DNA of 64,000 nt, from the NCBI RefSeq assembly GCF_001423905.1, contig NZ_LMPQ01000006.1, positions 95,353 through 159,352 of the forward strand, given 5' to 3'. The first letter of the stretch is position 1. The number at the start of each line of letters is the position of its first letter. This DNA comes from Frigoribacterium sp. Leaf186. Lineage in GTDB: Bacteria; Actinomycetota; Actinomycetes; Actinomycetales; Microbacteriaceae. Made by a program: the position numbers and the translations under genes. The notes beneath the pieces are model-generated. The model had not been told where the DNA came from. It ran no database searches and saw only the letters and a list, made by a program, of their open reading frames with translations. This document shows positions 9,338-17,719 of this stretch, piece after piece.

Positions 9338-10870
9338 TCAGTGCACCGGCACCGGGGCGTCGACGGCGGGCGAGGTCGACGGGTCGACCTGGTCGGTCTG
9401 CGGCACGCGTCGGCGGAACACCAGCGCCGCGACGACCGCGCCGACGGCGAAGAACCCGGCTCCCCACCAGTACGCCGTGGCGTAGCCGGTGACCGCGGCC
9501 TCGGCGGCGACGGCTCCGGTCGCGGGCAGGTGGTCGGCGACGTAGTTCGCGGCCGCGGTCGCGGCCAGCGTGTTGAGCAGTGCGGTGCCGATCGAGCCGC
9601 CGACCTGCTGGCTGGTGTTGACCATGGCCGAGGCGACGCCCGCGTGCCCGCGGTCGACGCCGAGCGTGGCGGTCTGGATCGACGCGGGCATGATCGAGCC
9701 CATGCCGAAGCCGAGCACCATCAGGGCCGGCAGGACGTTCGCGGCGTAGGTGCTCTCGAGGTCGAGTCGGGTGAGCAGCAGCATGCCGATCACGCCGAGC
9801 GTCATGCCGAAGGGGACCATGACCTTCGGCCCGAAGCGCGGCACGAAGATGTTCGTCGACAGTTGGGCCGCGAGCACGAGCATGGCGATCATCGGCAAGA
9901 AGGCGAGCCCGGTCTTCGTCGGGGTGTAGCCGAGCGAGGTCTGCAGGTAGTAGGTCACGAACAGGAAGATGCCGAACATGCCGGCGCCGGCGATGGTGAC
10001 CGAGGCATAGGCGGCCCCGCGGTTGCGGTCGAGGACGATCGACAGCGGCAGCAGGGGGTGCTCGGCCCGACGCTGCCACGCCACGAACGAGCTGAGCAGC
10101 ACGACGGCCGCGACCAGGAACCCCCAGGTCAGCGGTGAATCCCAGCCCTGGGTCTCGGCGTTCGAGAACCCGTAGACGAGCGAGAACAGGGCGCCCGAGA
10201 CGAGCAGCGTGCCGGGCACGTCGAGCTTCGGGCGCGGGCCGGTGCGGGTGACGTGCGACACGAAGATCGCGGCCCCGACCACGGCGACGGCGGCGATCAC
10301 GACGTTGATGTAGAGGTTCCAGCGCCACGAGGCGTACTGCGTCAGGAACCCGCCGAGCAGCAGGCCGATCGCGCCGCCGGCCCCGGCGATGGCGCCGAAG
10401 ACGCCGAAGGCCCGGGCGCGCTCCTTGGGGATCGTGAAGGTCGTCGTCAGCACGGCCAGCGCGGTCGGGGCGAGCAGCGCGCCGAAGGCACCCTGCAGGG
10501 CGCGGGCGAAGACGAGCAGCCCGAAGGTGCCGGCCGCACCGCCGAGGGCCGAGGCGAGGGCGAAGCCGATCAGGCCGATGATGAAGGTGCGCTTGCGACC
10601 GATCAGGTCGCTGACGCGTCCGCCGACCAGCAGCAGGCTGCCGAACGCGAGCGAGTAGGCGGTGATGATCCACTGCCGGTCGCCGTCCGAGAAGCCGAGG
10701 TCGGTCTGGGCGGCGGGCAGGGCGATGTTGACGACGGTGGAGTCGAGCACGACCATCAGCTGCGCGAGCGCGACCGTGGTGAGGGTCCACCAGCGCCGTG
10801 ACGACGGCGGGGTGGGCGAGGACGAGGAGGCGCGGGTCGCGCCGTCACGGGAGGTGGAGGCCTGAGACAT
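9338..10870 (-). CDS. MFS drug efflux transporter, DHA2 (14-TM) family
   Basis: The 510-residue membrane protein has the DHA2 signatures: LDSTVVNIALP in TM1, GGRVSDLIGRKR (motif A) between TM2 and TM3, and a TM5 motif C region (GAIGLLLGGFL). There are about 14 hydrophobic segments. Such proteins are proton-driven exporters of drugs or metabolites in the inner membrane. The divergent TetR gene is the probable repressor. The ATG at 10870 is preceded seven bases away by TATGCT (10878-10883 on the minus strand), which would give a leaderless transcript; an ATG at 10882 is the alternative. The N-terminal cytoplasmic tail contains the word-encoded T-R-A-S-S. Confidence 0.88.
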   Translation of the reverse strand: MSQASTSRDGATRASSSSPTPPSSRRWWTLTTVALAQLMVVLDSTVVNIALPAAQTDLGFSDGDRQWIITAYSLAFGSLLLVGGRVSDLIGRKRTFIIGLIGFALASALGGAAGTFGLLVFARALQGAFGALLAPTALAVLTTTFTIPKERARAFGVFGAIAGAGGAIGLLLGGFLTQYASWRWNLYINVVIAAVAVVGAAIFVSHVTRTGPRPKLDVPGTLLVSGALFSLVYGFSNAETQGWDSPLTWGFLVAAVVLLSSFVAWQRRAEHPLLPLSIVLDRNRGAAYASVTIAGAGMFGIFLFVTYYLQTSLGYTPTKTGLAFLPMIAMLVLAAQLSTNIFVPRFGPKVMVPFGMTLGVIGMLLLTRLDLESTYAANVLPALMVLGFGMGSIMPASIQTATLGVDRGHAGVASAMVNTSQQVGGSIGTALLNTLAATAAANYVADHLPATGAVAAEAAVTGYATAYWWGAGFFAVGAVVAALVFRRRVPQTDQVDPSTSPAVDAPVPVH

Positions 10871-10895
10871 GAGCGCGAGCATATACGAGTCCCGA

Positions 10896-10919
10896 CAGTT
10901 TCGGATACAGCCAGTTTCG
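10896..10919. promoter_or_regulatory. Direct repeat CAGTTTCG x2, probable TetR operator
   Basis: CAGTTTCG occurs at 10896-10903 and 10912-10919, 16 bases apart, within the 74-base gap between the divergent MFS and TetR genes. This is the most AT-rich patch nearby. It is placed to control both promoters. Confidence 0.5.
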
Positions 10920-10932
10920 TAAACATCCGATG

Positions 10933-10938
10933 TAGAGT
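10933..10938 (+). promoter_or_regulatory. -10 box TAGAGT, leaderless promoter of TetR gene
   Basis: TAGAGT ends exactly six bases before the ATG at 10945, so transcription would start at or next to the start codon. No Shine-Dalgarno sequence is present. Confidence 0.6.
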
Positions 10939-10944
10939 CACCCC

Positions 10945-11610
10945 ATGACCGACAGGGAAGGCGAGGCGACGACGCCCGCCGAGGCCGAGCCCGCGACGCC
11001 CGCGACGCCCGGGCGACCCGGGCGCAAGCGCGACCACAGCCGCGACCCCGAGATCCTCCAGTGCACCATCGACGTGCTGGCCGAGACCGGGTTCGAGGGC
11101 ATGACCATCGAGATGGTCGCGGCCCGCGCCAAGGCCGGCAAGGCCACGCTCTACCGTCGCTGGGCGTCGAAGGGCGAACTCGTCGTCGACGCCGTGGCCT
11201 GCCTCAAGCGGGGTGCCGTCGATCTCGACGACCTGCCCGACACGGGCACGTTGCGGGGCGACCTCGTCGCGATGATCAAGCCGCAGAGCATCGACGAGGC
11301 CGAGAAGAAGATGCGGGTCATGGCCGGCGTGGTCACGATGCTCTCGACCACCCCTGAACTGGCCGAGGCGGTCGACGCCGCGATCGTCCAGCCCCGCGCC
11401 GAGGCCAACCGACTGCTCATGCGCCGTGCCCTCGAGCGGGGCGAGATCTCGGCCGACGCCGACATCGAGGCGCTCGCGCTCGTCACGCCGTCGATGGTGT
11501 CGTACCGGGTGCTCGTGCTTCGCAAGCCTGTCGACCGCGAGTTCCTGATCGGACTCATCGACGGCGTGCTGCTGCCCGCCGCGGGGGTGCGCCAGACCGC
11601 CGAGGTCTGA
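10945..11610 (+). CDS. TetR/AcrR-family transcriptional regulator
   Basis: The 221-residue protein has an N-terminal helix-turn-helix with GFEGMTIEMVAARAKAGKAT followed by LYRRWASKGEL, the hallmark of TetR proteins (about residues 35-80). A C-terminal all-helical ligand/dimer domain follows. It is divergent from a DHA2 exporter, the classic arrangement in which the regulator represses the pump until a substrate binds. The N-terminal 30 residues are rich in A, T, P and E and probably disordered. The start is fixed by the -10 box six bases upstream. The following 146 bases contain near-repeats of GGTGACCCGGCCGACGACCC. Confidence 0.87.
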   Translation: MTDREGEATTPAEAEPATPATPGRPGRKRDHSRDPEILQCTIDVLAETGFEGMTIEMVAARAKAGKATLYRRWASKGELVVDAVACLKRGAVDLDDLPDTGTLRGDLVAMIKPQSIDEAEKKMRVMAGVVTMLSTTPELAEAVDAAIVQPRAEANRLLMRRALERGEISADADIEALALVTPSMVSYRVLVLRKPVDREFLIGLIDGVLLPAAGVRQTAEV

Positions 11611-11612
11611 CC

Positions 11613-11677
11613 CGGCCGACGACCCGGGCGGTGACCCGGCCGACGACCCGGCCGGTGATGCGGCCGGTGACCCGGCC
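11613..11677. repeat. Imperfect ~20-bp tandem repeats after TetR gene
   Basis: CGGTGACCCGGCCGACGACC-like units recur three to four times, followed at once by a copy of the GGAGGCGCG word (11678, reverse). GGCCGG palindromes within the units could terminate transcription. Confidence 0.5.
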
Positions 11678-11744
11678 CGCGCCTCCTCGTGTTCCGATCA
11701 TGTGAACTCCTCATGAAACCGGGGACGCGGTGGGGACGCGCCCC

Positions 11745-11750
11745 TACTGT
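11745..11750 (+). promoter_or_regulatory. -10 box TACTGT, leaderless promoter
   Basis: TACTGT ends six bases before the ATG at 11757, and no ribosome binding site is visible. The spacing matches the other leaderless promoters in this window. Confidence 0.55.
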
Positions 11751-11756
11751 GCAGGC

Positions 11757-14327
11757 ATGAGCGCAGAGCTGACGCTGGGGGCCGAAGAAGAGCTGCACCT
11801 GATCGATCTCGAGACGGGGCGGTTGTCGGCCCGGGCGCCGCACCTGCTCGCTCGCCTTCCTGCCGACCGCTACGGGGCCGAGCTGCAGCGGACGACGGTC
11901 GAGACCAACGTGCCCGTCGTGACCACGCTCGACGACCTGCGCCGCGAGATCCTGACGCTGCGGCGCGACCTGGTCGAGGTGACGAGCACCGAGGGGCTGG
12001 CCATCGGGGCGGTCGGCACGGCGCCCCGCAGCGAGTTCGCCGACTTCGAGCTCACCACGACCGGTCGCTACGGCCGCATGCACGAGCAGTACCGGCTGCT
12101 GGTCGACGAGCAGCTGATCTGCGGCCTGCAGATCCACGTGGGCGTGGCCGACCGCGACCTGGCCGTGCAGATCGCCGGGCGCATCGCCCCCGTGCTGCCG
12201 GCCCTGCTCGCCCTGAGCGCGAGTTCGCCCTACTGGAACGGGCAGGACACCGGGTACGCGAGCATCCGCTCGATCATCTGGCAGCGCTGGCCGAGCGCCG
12301 GGGCGACCGGGCCCATGGCCGACGCCGCAGAGTACGACCGCCTGCTGGCCGACCTCATCGACACGGGCGTGATCGCCGACAGCAAGATGGCCTACTTCGA
12401 CGTGCGCCCGTCGAGCCACGAGCCGACCCTCGAGCTGCGCACCTGCGACGCGTGCCCACTGGTCGACGACGCCGTGCTGATCGCCGGGCTGTACCGCGCC
12501 GCCGTCCGTCGGGCCGAGACGGACGTCGAGGCCGGTCGACCCGCCGAGCACCGGGCCGCACCCCTGCACCGCGCCGCGATGTGGCAGGCCGCGCGCAGCG
12601 GGCTCGGCGGCGAGCTGCTCGACCTCGAGCAGCACCCGTCGCGGCTGCCCGCGGCCGAGGCGGTCCGCCAGCTCGTGACCCGGCTGCGGCCGCAGCTCGA
12701 GGAGTTCGGCGACTGGCAGACCGTGACCGACCTGGCGGAGGCGACGCTCGCCCGTGGCAACTCGGCCGACCGGCAGCGCGCCGCGTTCGCCGAGCGGGGG
12801 CGGCTCGACGACGTGGTCGACCTCGTCGTCCGCGAGACGCACGGCCCGGCCGCGGGGCTCGACGCCCCCACGCCGACCCTCGTCGGGTACCGGTTCCGCG
12901 CCGGCGACGAGGCGATCGGGCCAGGGCTGCACCCGCGCCCGGCCTACCGTGACGTGGCCGGGTTCTTCCAGGAGCTCGGGCCGACCGAGGCCCACGCCCG
13001 CGCCGTCGCCCGTGACGCGTGGTGCGAGCAGGCGGGGCTCGGCTTCGGGGTCGGGGGCGACCACCGGGCGTTCCACTGCGACCTGGTGCCCCGCATCGTC
13101 ACGCGCCACGAGTGGAGCCAGCTCGAGGCCGGCCTCACCCAGCGGGCCCGGGCGATCGAGGCCTTCCTCCGCGACGCCTACGGCGAACGCCGGGTCGTCG
13201 CCGACGGTGTGCTGTCCGCCGAGCAGGTCGTCGGTGCGGCGGGCTGGCGGGACGAGGCCTCGCGACTGCCCGTGGACGCGGTCCGGGCGCCGGTGCAGGG
13301 CTTCGACCTGGTGCGGAACGAGCTCGGCGGCTGGCGGGTGCTCGAGGACAACGTGCGCTCGCCCAGCGGGGCGGCGTTCTCGATCGCCGTGCGGCGGCTG
13401 CTCGACGAGGTGGTGCCGGACGCTCCGCGGCCGGCGGGGCTGCTCGACCCGACGAGCGTGTTCGCGGTGCTGCGGGCGACGTTGCTGGCGCACGCCGCGC
13501 CTCCTCGGGATGACGACGGTGGCGACGGTGGCGACGGTGCCACCCGCGTGCCGGTCGGGGCGATCCTGTCCGAGGGGCCGACGAGCTCGGCCTGGTACGA
13601 GCACCGCACCCTCGCCGAGGGGGCCGGCCTGCTGTTGCTGCAGGCCGACGACGTCGAGGTCCGGGAGGCGCGGGTCGTCGACCGCAGGACGGGCACCGTC
13701 GTCGACGCCCTCTACCTGCGCCTCGACGGTGAGTTGGTCGAGCTGCATGCGCCGCACGACCCGCTGCTCGGCGAGCACCTGATGGACGTGGCGGCCGCGG
13801 GCGACGTCGTGCTCGCGAACGCCCCCGGCAACGGGCTGGCCGACGACAAGGCGATGTACTGCGCCGTGCCCGACCTGATCTGGTACTACCTGGGCGAGCG
13901 TCCGCTGCTCGAGTCGGTGCCGACCTACCGGACGGGCGACCCGGCCGAGCGGATGGCCGTGCTCGAGCGCGTGGGCGAGCTGGTCACCAAGCCGGTCGAC
14001 GGCGAGGGTGGTCGGGGCGTGCTGATCGGTCCGTCGGCGAGCGCCGCGGTCGTTGCCGAGCGCCGGGCCGAGATCGCCCGGGATCCGGCGGGCTGGGTCG
14101 CCCAGGAGGTCGTCACGCTGTCGTCGCACCCGACCCTGACCTCGACCGGGCTGCAGCCGCGACACGTCGACCTGCGCTGCTTCGTCTACCTGACCGGCAC
14201 CGGTGCGGGCGAGAGCGTGCTGGCCGACCTGGGGCTCACCCGGGTCGCTCCCGAGGGCAGCCTGATCGTCAACTCGTCGCAGGGCGGGGGAGCGAAGGAC
14301 ACCTGGATCGTCGGGGACGTGAGCTGA
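11757..14327 (+). CDS. Carboxylate-amine ligase (GCS2) fused to circularly permuted ATP-grasp domain
   Basis: The 856-residue protein joins two domains. Residues 1-370 match the YbdK/GCS2 glutamate-cysteine ligase-like fold (LGAEEELHLID, TVETNVP, GLQIHVGV, SSPYWNGQDTGYAS). Residues 380-856 match the type 2 circularly permuted ATP-grasp fold (VDAVRAPVQGFDLVRNELG, VLEDNVRSPSG, LANAPGNGLADDKAMY, ITKPVDGEGGRGV-like). Both domains form amide bonds from carboxylates with ATP, so the fusion may build a small peptide-like metabolite or modify a peptide; the substrates are unknown. The start at 11757 is set by the -10 box. It converges on the next gene. A Gly-Asp-rich linker lies near residue 585. Confidence 0.82.
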   Translation: MSAELTLGAEEELHLIDLETGRLSARAPHLLARLPADRYGAELQRTTVETNVPVVTTLDDLRREILTLRRDLVEVTSTEGLAIGAVGTAPRSEFADFELTTTGRYGRMHEQYRLLVDEQLICGLQIHVGVADRDLAVQIAGRIAPVLPALLALSASSPYWNGQDTGYASIRSIIWQRWPSAGATGPMADAAEYDRLLADLIDTGVIADSKMAYFDVRPSSHEPTLELRTCDACPLVDDAVLIAGLYRAAVRRAETDVEAGRPAEHRAAPLHRAAMWQAARSGLGGELLDLEQHPSRLPAAEAVRQLVTRLRPQLEEFGDWQTVTDLAEATLARGNSADRQRAAFAERGRLDDVVDLVVRETHGPAAGLDAPTPTLVGYRFRAGDEAIGPGLHPRPAYRDVAGFFQELGPTEAHARAVARDAWCEQAGLGFGVGGDHRAFHCDLVPRIVTRHEWSQLEAGLTQRARAIEAFLRDAYGERRVVADGVLSAEQVVGAAGWRDEASRLPVDAVRAPVQGFDLVRNELGGWRVLEDNVRSPSGAAFSIAVRRLLDEVVPDAPRPAGLLDPTSVFAVLRATLLAHAAPPRDDDGGDGGDGATRVPVGAILSEGPTSSAWYEHRTLAEGAGLLLLQADDVEVREARVVDRRTGTVVDALYLRLDGELVELHAPHDPLLGEHLMDVAAAGDVVLANAPGNGLADDKAMYCAVPDLIWYYLGERPLLESVPTYRTGDPAERMAVLERVGELVTKPVDGEGGRGVLIGPSASAAVVAERRAEIARDPAGWVAQEVVTLSSHPTLTSTGLQPRHVDLRCFVYLTGTGAGESVLADLGLTRVAPEGSLIVNSSQGGGAKDTWIVGDVS

Positions 14328-14349
14328 CGCAGGGCCCGCGCCGCCCGGG

Positions 14350-14706
14350 TCAGAAGGGCCCGGCGGCCGTGGCGATCGCCTCGAAGAGGGCGGTGGTGTC
14401 GTCGTCTCGGCGCTTGACCGAGGTACCCACGGTGCCCCCGGGGGAGTGCACCTCGGCCGCGACGCGGCTGCCGCGGTCGGAGGCCGTGAAGTCGAGTCGC
14501 ACGGCGTCGGCGACGCTCGCGGACGCCGACCGCCGCAGCAGGGTGGCGCCCGATTCGTCGGCGTCGCTCAACGAGAACGTCGGGCTCGCCTGCAGGGCCC
14601 GGCGCACCAGCCCGGGCAGCATCGCCACCGGCAGCTTGAGGTCGAGCGTCGCCCGGGTCACCTCGGGGTCGCCTCGGACGATCTGGGGTCCACGCGTGTC
14701 GGCCAT
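14350..14706 (-). CDS. Conserved-looking hypothetical protein, 118 residues
   Basis: I do not recognise the family. The product is a compact soluble alpha/beta-looking protein with alternating charged and hydrophobic stretches (LDLKLPVAMLPGLVRRALQ, ADAVRLDFTASDRGSRVAAEV). There is no signal peptide and no membrane segment. The real start is the ATG at 14706, since TACGCT lies exactly six bases upstream on the minus strand; the longer frame to 14910 reads through the divergent promoter region. It is divergent from the WWF-domain membrane protein gene at 14805, whose promoter has the same TACGCT box, so the two may be co-expressed. Confidence 0.72.
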   Translation of the reverse strand: MADTRGPQIVRGDPEVTRATLDLKLPVAMLPGLVRRALQASPTFSLSDADESGATLLRRSASASVADAVRLDFTASDRGSRVAAEVHSPGGTVGTSVKRRDDDTTALFEAIATAAGPF

Positions 14707-14712
14707 GGTCGG

Positions 14713-14718
14713 AGCGTA
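14713..14718 (-). promoter_or_regulatory. -10 box TACGCT, leaderless promoter
   Basis: The box is read on the minus strand and ends six bases before the ATG at 14706. Confidence 0.6.
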
Positions 14719-14792
14719 GCGCCGACCGTCGGGTCGTGCGTGCGGCAGCGGCGACCATCTGTGAGGATTCCTCGCCCAGGAGGGCCGGCCCG

Positions 14793-14798
14793 TACGCT
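14793..14798 (+). promoter_or_regulatory. -10 box TACGCT, leaderless promoter
   Basis: The box ends six bases before the ATG at 14805. The hexamer is the same as at 14713 (minus), 16137 and 55831. Confidence 0.62.
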
Positions 14799-14804
14799 GT
14801 CGGC

Positions 14805-16031
14805 ATGAGTGAACCGACCCCTCTGCCTGCTTCGAGCGGCACGCCGTTGCCGCCGCCGCGGTCCGCCGACGAGATGCGGGTCGCCAGCGAACGCATCGAC
14901 GAGCTGGCACGGGTCGCCGAACTCCGCGGCATCGACGACATCGACGCCCAGGCCGACCTCTGGGACGCGATCTTCGCGCTCGACCGCTGGTGGTTCGTCG
15001 CCCGCGGCGAACTGCCCGACGTGCAACCGCTGGTGGCCGAGGTCGACGGTCGTCCGATGGTGCTGGCGTTCACGTCGCCCGAGCGGGCACGGCAGCACGG
15101 CCTCGCACGAGGACTGCCGGACGACGAGGCCGGCCGACTGCTCGCCCTGCCCTCCGCCGGATTCGTCGACGACGCCGCGGCCCTCGAACGGACAGGCGTG
15201 TTCGGCGTCCTCGTCGACGTGCAGGGCAGGGGCCCCTTCGCGCCGCTCGGAGCGCTCGAGGCCATGCGCCGCTTCGGCCTCGACAGGCAGGCGCGACGCG
15301 GGAAGGCTGCCGAGGCGCCCGCGGACCGTCGACCGGGTCGCCCCGCGTCCGACGACGCGCCCGCCGACCGCTTCGCGCTCCCGACCGACCCGCCGGTGCT
15401 CGTGGCCGCCCACGACGGGCGTCGGCTGCGTCGTCAGCTGGTCGGTTCCGGGCTCGGCGTCCTGCTCGCCCTCGCGTTGATGGCCGCCCTCGTCACCTGG
15501 TCGATCACGAGCACGGGGTGGCTGTGGTTCGTCGTGGCCCTGTGGGTGCTGCCGACCCTGCTGCCCGTCGCGACCTTCTCCGAGTACGTCGGTGCGGCGC
15601 GTCGTCGCGGCAGCCGGTTGCTGGCGGTCCACGCGTCGGCGATCGTGATCGACGGCAGCGTCGTCGTGCCGTGGAGTTCCGTCACGCGCGTGAGTTGGGT
15701 CGACGGGCCGGCCGAACCCCTGGCCGGCGGTACCGGTCGATCGATGCGCCGGGTCTCGTTCGTGGCGCGCCTGTTCGCGATCGGCGACGGCAAGCGGCTC
15801 GTCAACGTCCACCTGCGGGACCACGACGAGGTGCGTCGGCACGCCGGCGGCGCGGGGACGACCCGTCTCGTCGACCCGACCCGGGCGACGCCCTCGCTGC
15901 CGGCCGACGCCGCGCACGCGTACGTGGTCCTGACCGACGCCCTCGGCCCGAAGGACTTCGCGGCCCTGACCACGGCCCTCCGTGGCATGGTCGAGGCCCG
16001 CGGGCTCGGCTGGGCACGCGCGGCGGAGTAG
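14805..16031 (+). CDS. Membrane protein with WWF/TSPERAR domain, unknown function
   Basis: The 408-residue protein has an N-terminal soluble domain (about 40-160) with RWWFVARGE, PMVLAFTSPERARQHGLARGL and SAGFVDDAAAL. A hydrophilic linker follows, then two transmembrane helices (about 215-265). A C-terminal region (SRLLAVHASAIVIDGSVVVPWSSVTRVSW) resembles a bacterial PH-like strand pattern. The same N-terminal domain recurs in the next gene, with different membrane topology, so the two are paralogues or partners. The domain loosely recalls SseB-type proteins, but I would not assign it. The start is supported by the leaderless promoter at 14793. Confidence 0.78.
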   Translation: MSEPTPLPASSGTPLPPPRSADEMRVASERIDELARVAELRGIDDIDAQADLWDAIFALDRWWFVARGELPDVQPLVAEVDGRPMVLAFTSPERARQHGLARGLPDDEAGRLLALPSAGFVDDAAALERTGVFGVLVDVQGRGPFAPLGALEAMRRFGLDRQARRGKAAEAPADRRPGRPASDDAPADRFALPTDPPVLVAAHDGRRLRRQLVGSGLGVLLALALMAALVTWSITSTGWLWFVVALWVLPTLLPVATFSEYVGAARRRGSRLLAVHASAIVIDGSVVVPWSSVTRVSWVDGPAEPLAGGTGRSMRRVSFVARLFAIGDGKRLVNVHLRDHDEVRRHAGGAGTTRLVDPTRATPSLPADAAHAYVVLTDALGPKDFAALTTALRGMVEARGLGWARAAE

Positions 16032-16136
16032 CCGGACGAGTCGGCCCGACGGGCCCGGCCCGGTCGGCCCACGTCCGCCCGGCCCGGTCGGCCGCCGTGT
16101 CCGGCTCCCGTCCGGTCGCCGCGCACCGGGTCGCCC

Positions 16137-16142
16137 TACGCT
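16137..16142 (+). promoter_or_regulatory. -10 box TACGCT, leaderless promoter
   Basis: The box ends six bases before the ATG at 16149. Confidence 0.6.
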
Positions 16143-16148
16143 GGGTCG

Positions 16149-16907
16149 ATGCCGAGCCCCGACCCGTCGACCCGCCGCCGACCGAGCGGCACCGCCGCCC
16201 TGACCTGGGGCGTCGTGCTGCTCGCGATCGCCGTGGTCGGCTCGCCGATCGGGGCGTCGGTGCTGCTCGTCGGCCTCGTGGCGCCGGGGCGCCAGTCGTC
16301 GGTCGACGTCGTCGTCGCGCTCGTCGTCGTGGCCGTGCTCGTCGCGGGCGGTGTCGTGCTCGTGCGCATCGGGGTGACCCAGAGGAGGCGCGCGCGGCTC
16401 GAGCGGGTCGTCGACCGGACCGCCTCGCCGGCCGGTCGCCCGGGGTCGACCGTCACCGCGCCTCCTGCGGTCGCACCCGTGGTCGGGGCACCCGTCCCGG
16501 CTCCCGTCCCGACCCCCGGCCCGGCGGACGCACCGCAGGAGCGGATCGCCGCGATCGTCGCCGACGACCCCGTCGCCCTCTGGCGCTCGGCGTTCCGCCT
16601 CGAGGCCTGGTGGTTCGTCGACCGCGGCACCGCGGGGGCGTCGAAGCCCTTCGCCGTCGTCGACGAGGGCACGCCGACGCTGCTCGCCTTCACGTCACCC
16701 GAGCGCGCCCGCGACGCCGCGCTCGCCCGGGGGCTCGACCCCTCGGCGGCCGACCGGATCGTCTGGCGGGCACCCGCCGACTTCGTGGCCGACGTCGGCA
16801 CCTACACGCGGGCCGGGCTGAAGCGGCTCGCGCTCGACCCCGACCAGCACGGGGCGTCCGGCACCCTGGCGACGCTGCCCGAGATCGCACGGCTCGTCCG
16901 GCGCTGA
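16149..16907 (+). CDS. Membrane protein with C-terminal WWF/TSPERAR domain, unknown function
   Basis: The 252-residue protein starts with two transmembrane helices (about 18-50 and 57-80) and an arginine-rich cytoplasmic edge (RRRARLERV). An alanine/proline linker follows. The C-terminal domain (about 135-252) has EAWWFVDRG, PTLLAFTSPERARDAALARGL and PADFVADVGTY, matching the N-terminal domain of the preceding gene product. The domain order is thus swapped between neighbours, as expected after duplication and rearrangement. Function is unknown. The linker contains a dispersed-word copy in each orientation (16384, 16457). Confidence 0.77.
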   Translation: MPSPDPSTRRRPSGTAALTWGVVLLAIAVVGSPIGASVLLVGLVAPGRQSSVDVVVALVVVAVLVAGGVVLVRIGVTQRRRARLERVVDRTASPAGRPGSTVTAPPAVAPVVGAPVPAPVPTPGPADAPQERIAAIVADDPVALWRSAFRLEAWWFVDRGTAGASKPFAVVDEGTPTLLAFTSPERARDAALARGLDPSAADRIVWRAPADFVADVGTYTRAGLKRLALDPDQHGASGTLATLPEIARLVRR

Positions 16908-16908
16908 G

Positions 16909-16962
16909 GGCCGGCGCCGAGGGCCGGCGCCGAGGGCCGGTGCCAGCGGCCGGCAGTGCCGT
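16909..16962. terminator. Repeated GGCGCC palindromes between convergent genes
   Basis: The unit GGGCCGGCGCCGA is repeated about three times. GGCGCC-GAGGGCC-GGCGCC can form hairpins, suggesting a bidirectional terminator between the WWF-domain gene and the HAD gene. Confidence 0.5.
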
Positions 16963-16980
16963 CCGACGCGGACGACCGCG

Positions 16981-17655
16981 TCAGAGCCCGGGGAACGCCT
17001 CGGTCAGCGACGTGAGCACGGCGTCGGCCCCGGCCTCGCGGAGTTCGTCGACCGAGTGCTTGCCGCTCGCGACGCCGATGCCCGTCGCCCCGGCCGCGTG
17101 GGCGCTCGTGACGTCGTGCGGGGTGTCGCCGACGACGAAGACCTCGGTCGGCGACAGGTCGTGGCCGACGAGCAGCGACGCCTTGCGGATCGCGGCCCGG
17201 GTCGCCTCGGTCCGGTCGGGGCTGTCCGAGCCGTAGCCGCCGAAGACGAACCAGCGGCCGAGCCCGGCCGGCTCCATCTTCGTGCGGGCCGCGCCCTCCA
17301 TCGCGCCCGAGATCACGCCGAGGACGACGCCCGCGTCGCTCAGCGCCCGCAGCGCCTCCTCGGCTCCGTCGAGCACCCGGTACCCCTCGGAGGTGCGGAT
17401 GTCGTCCGCGAGGTGCCAGAGGTAGGCCGCGTAGAGCGCTGCCATCTCGGCGTCGGTCGGCGTGCGCCCCATCACGCCCTCGAAGGTCTGCCGGCCGACC
17501 TCGGGGTCGGTCTCGCCCGCACTCGTGTGGTCGCCGATGTCGGCCGCCACGCCGTGCAGGTGGTCGAAGGCCCAGGTCCAGCTGCGTCCGCCGGCCCCGC
17601 CGGTGTGCACGAGGGTCTCGTCGATGTCGAACAGAACGGCCAGTGGTTTCTGCAT
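16981..17655 (-). CDS. HAD-family hydrolase (phosphoglycolate phosphatase-like)
   Basis: The 224-residue protein carries the HAD core: LFDIDETLVHTGG (nucleophile Asp, residue ~10), a helical cap, VLGVISGAMEGAARTK (motif II), and GDTPHDVTSAHAAGATGIGV (motif IV acidic residues). It resembles the phosphoglycolate phosphatase/beta-PGM subgroup and probably dephosphorylates a small metabolite; the substrate is not predictable. The DET variant of the DxD motif is worth noting, since most members have DGT or DGV. The ATG at 17655 has TAGACC six bases upstream on the minus strand, a weaker leaderless promoter match. Confidence 0.83.
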   Translation of the reverse strand: MQKPLAVLFDIDETLVHTGGAGGRSWTWAFDHLHGVAADIGDHTSAGETDPEVGRQTFEGVMGRTPTDAEMAALYAAYLWHLADDIRTSEGYRVLDGAEEALRALSDAGVVLGVISGAMEGAARTKMEPAGLGRWFVFGGYGSDSPDRTEATRAAIRKASLLVGHDLSPTEVFVVGDTPHDVTSAHAAGATGIGVASGKHSVDELREAGADAVLTSLTEAFPGL

Positions 17656-17719
17656 CGTCCCGGTCTACCGGCCCCGTCGGGCGGCTCGCCCAGCAGGCCG
17701 GCCGTCGGGGTACGCCGGG

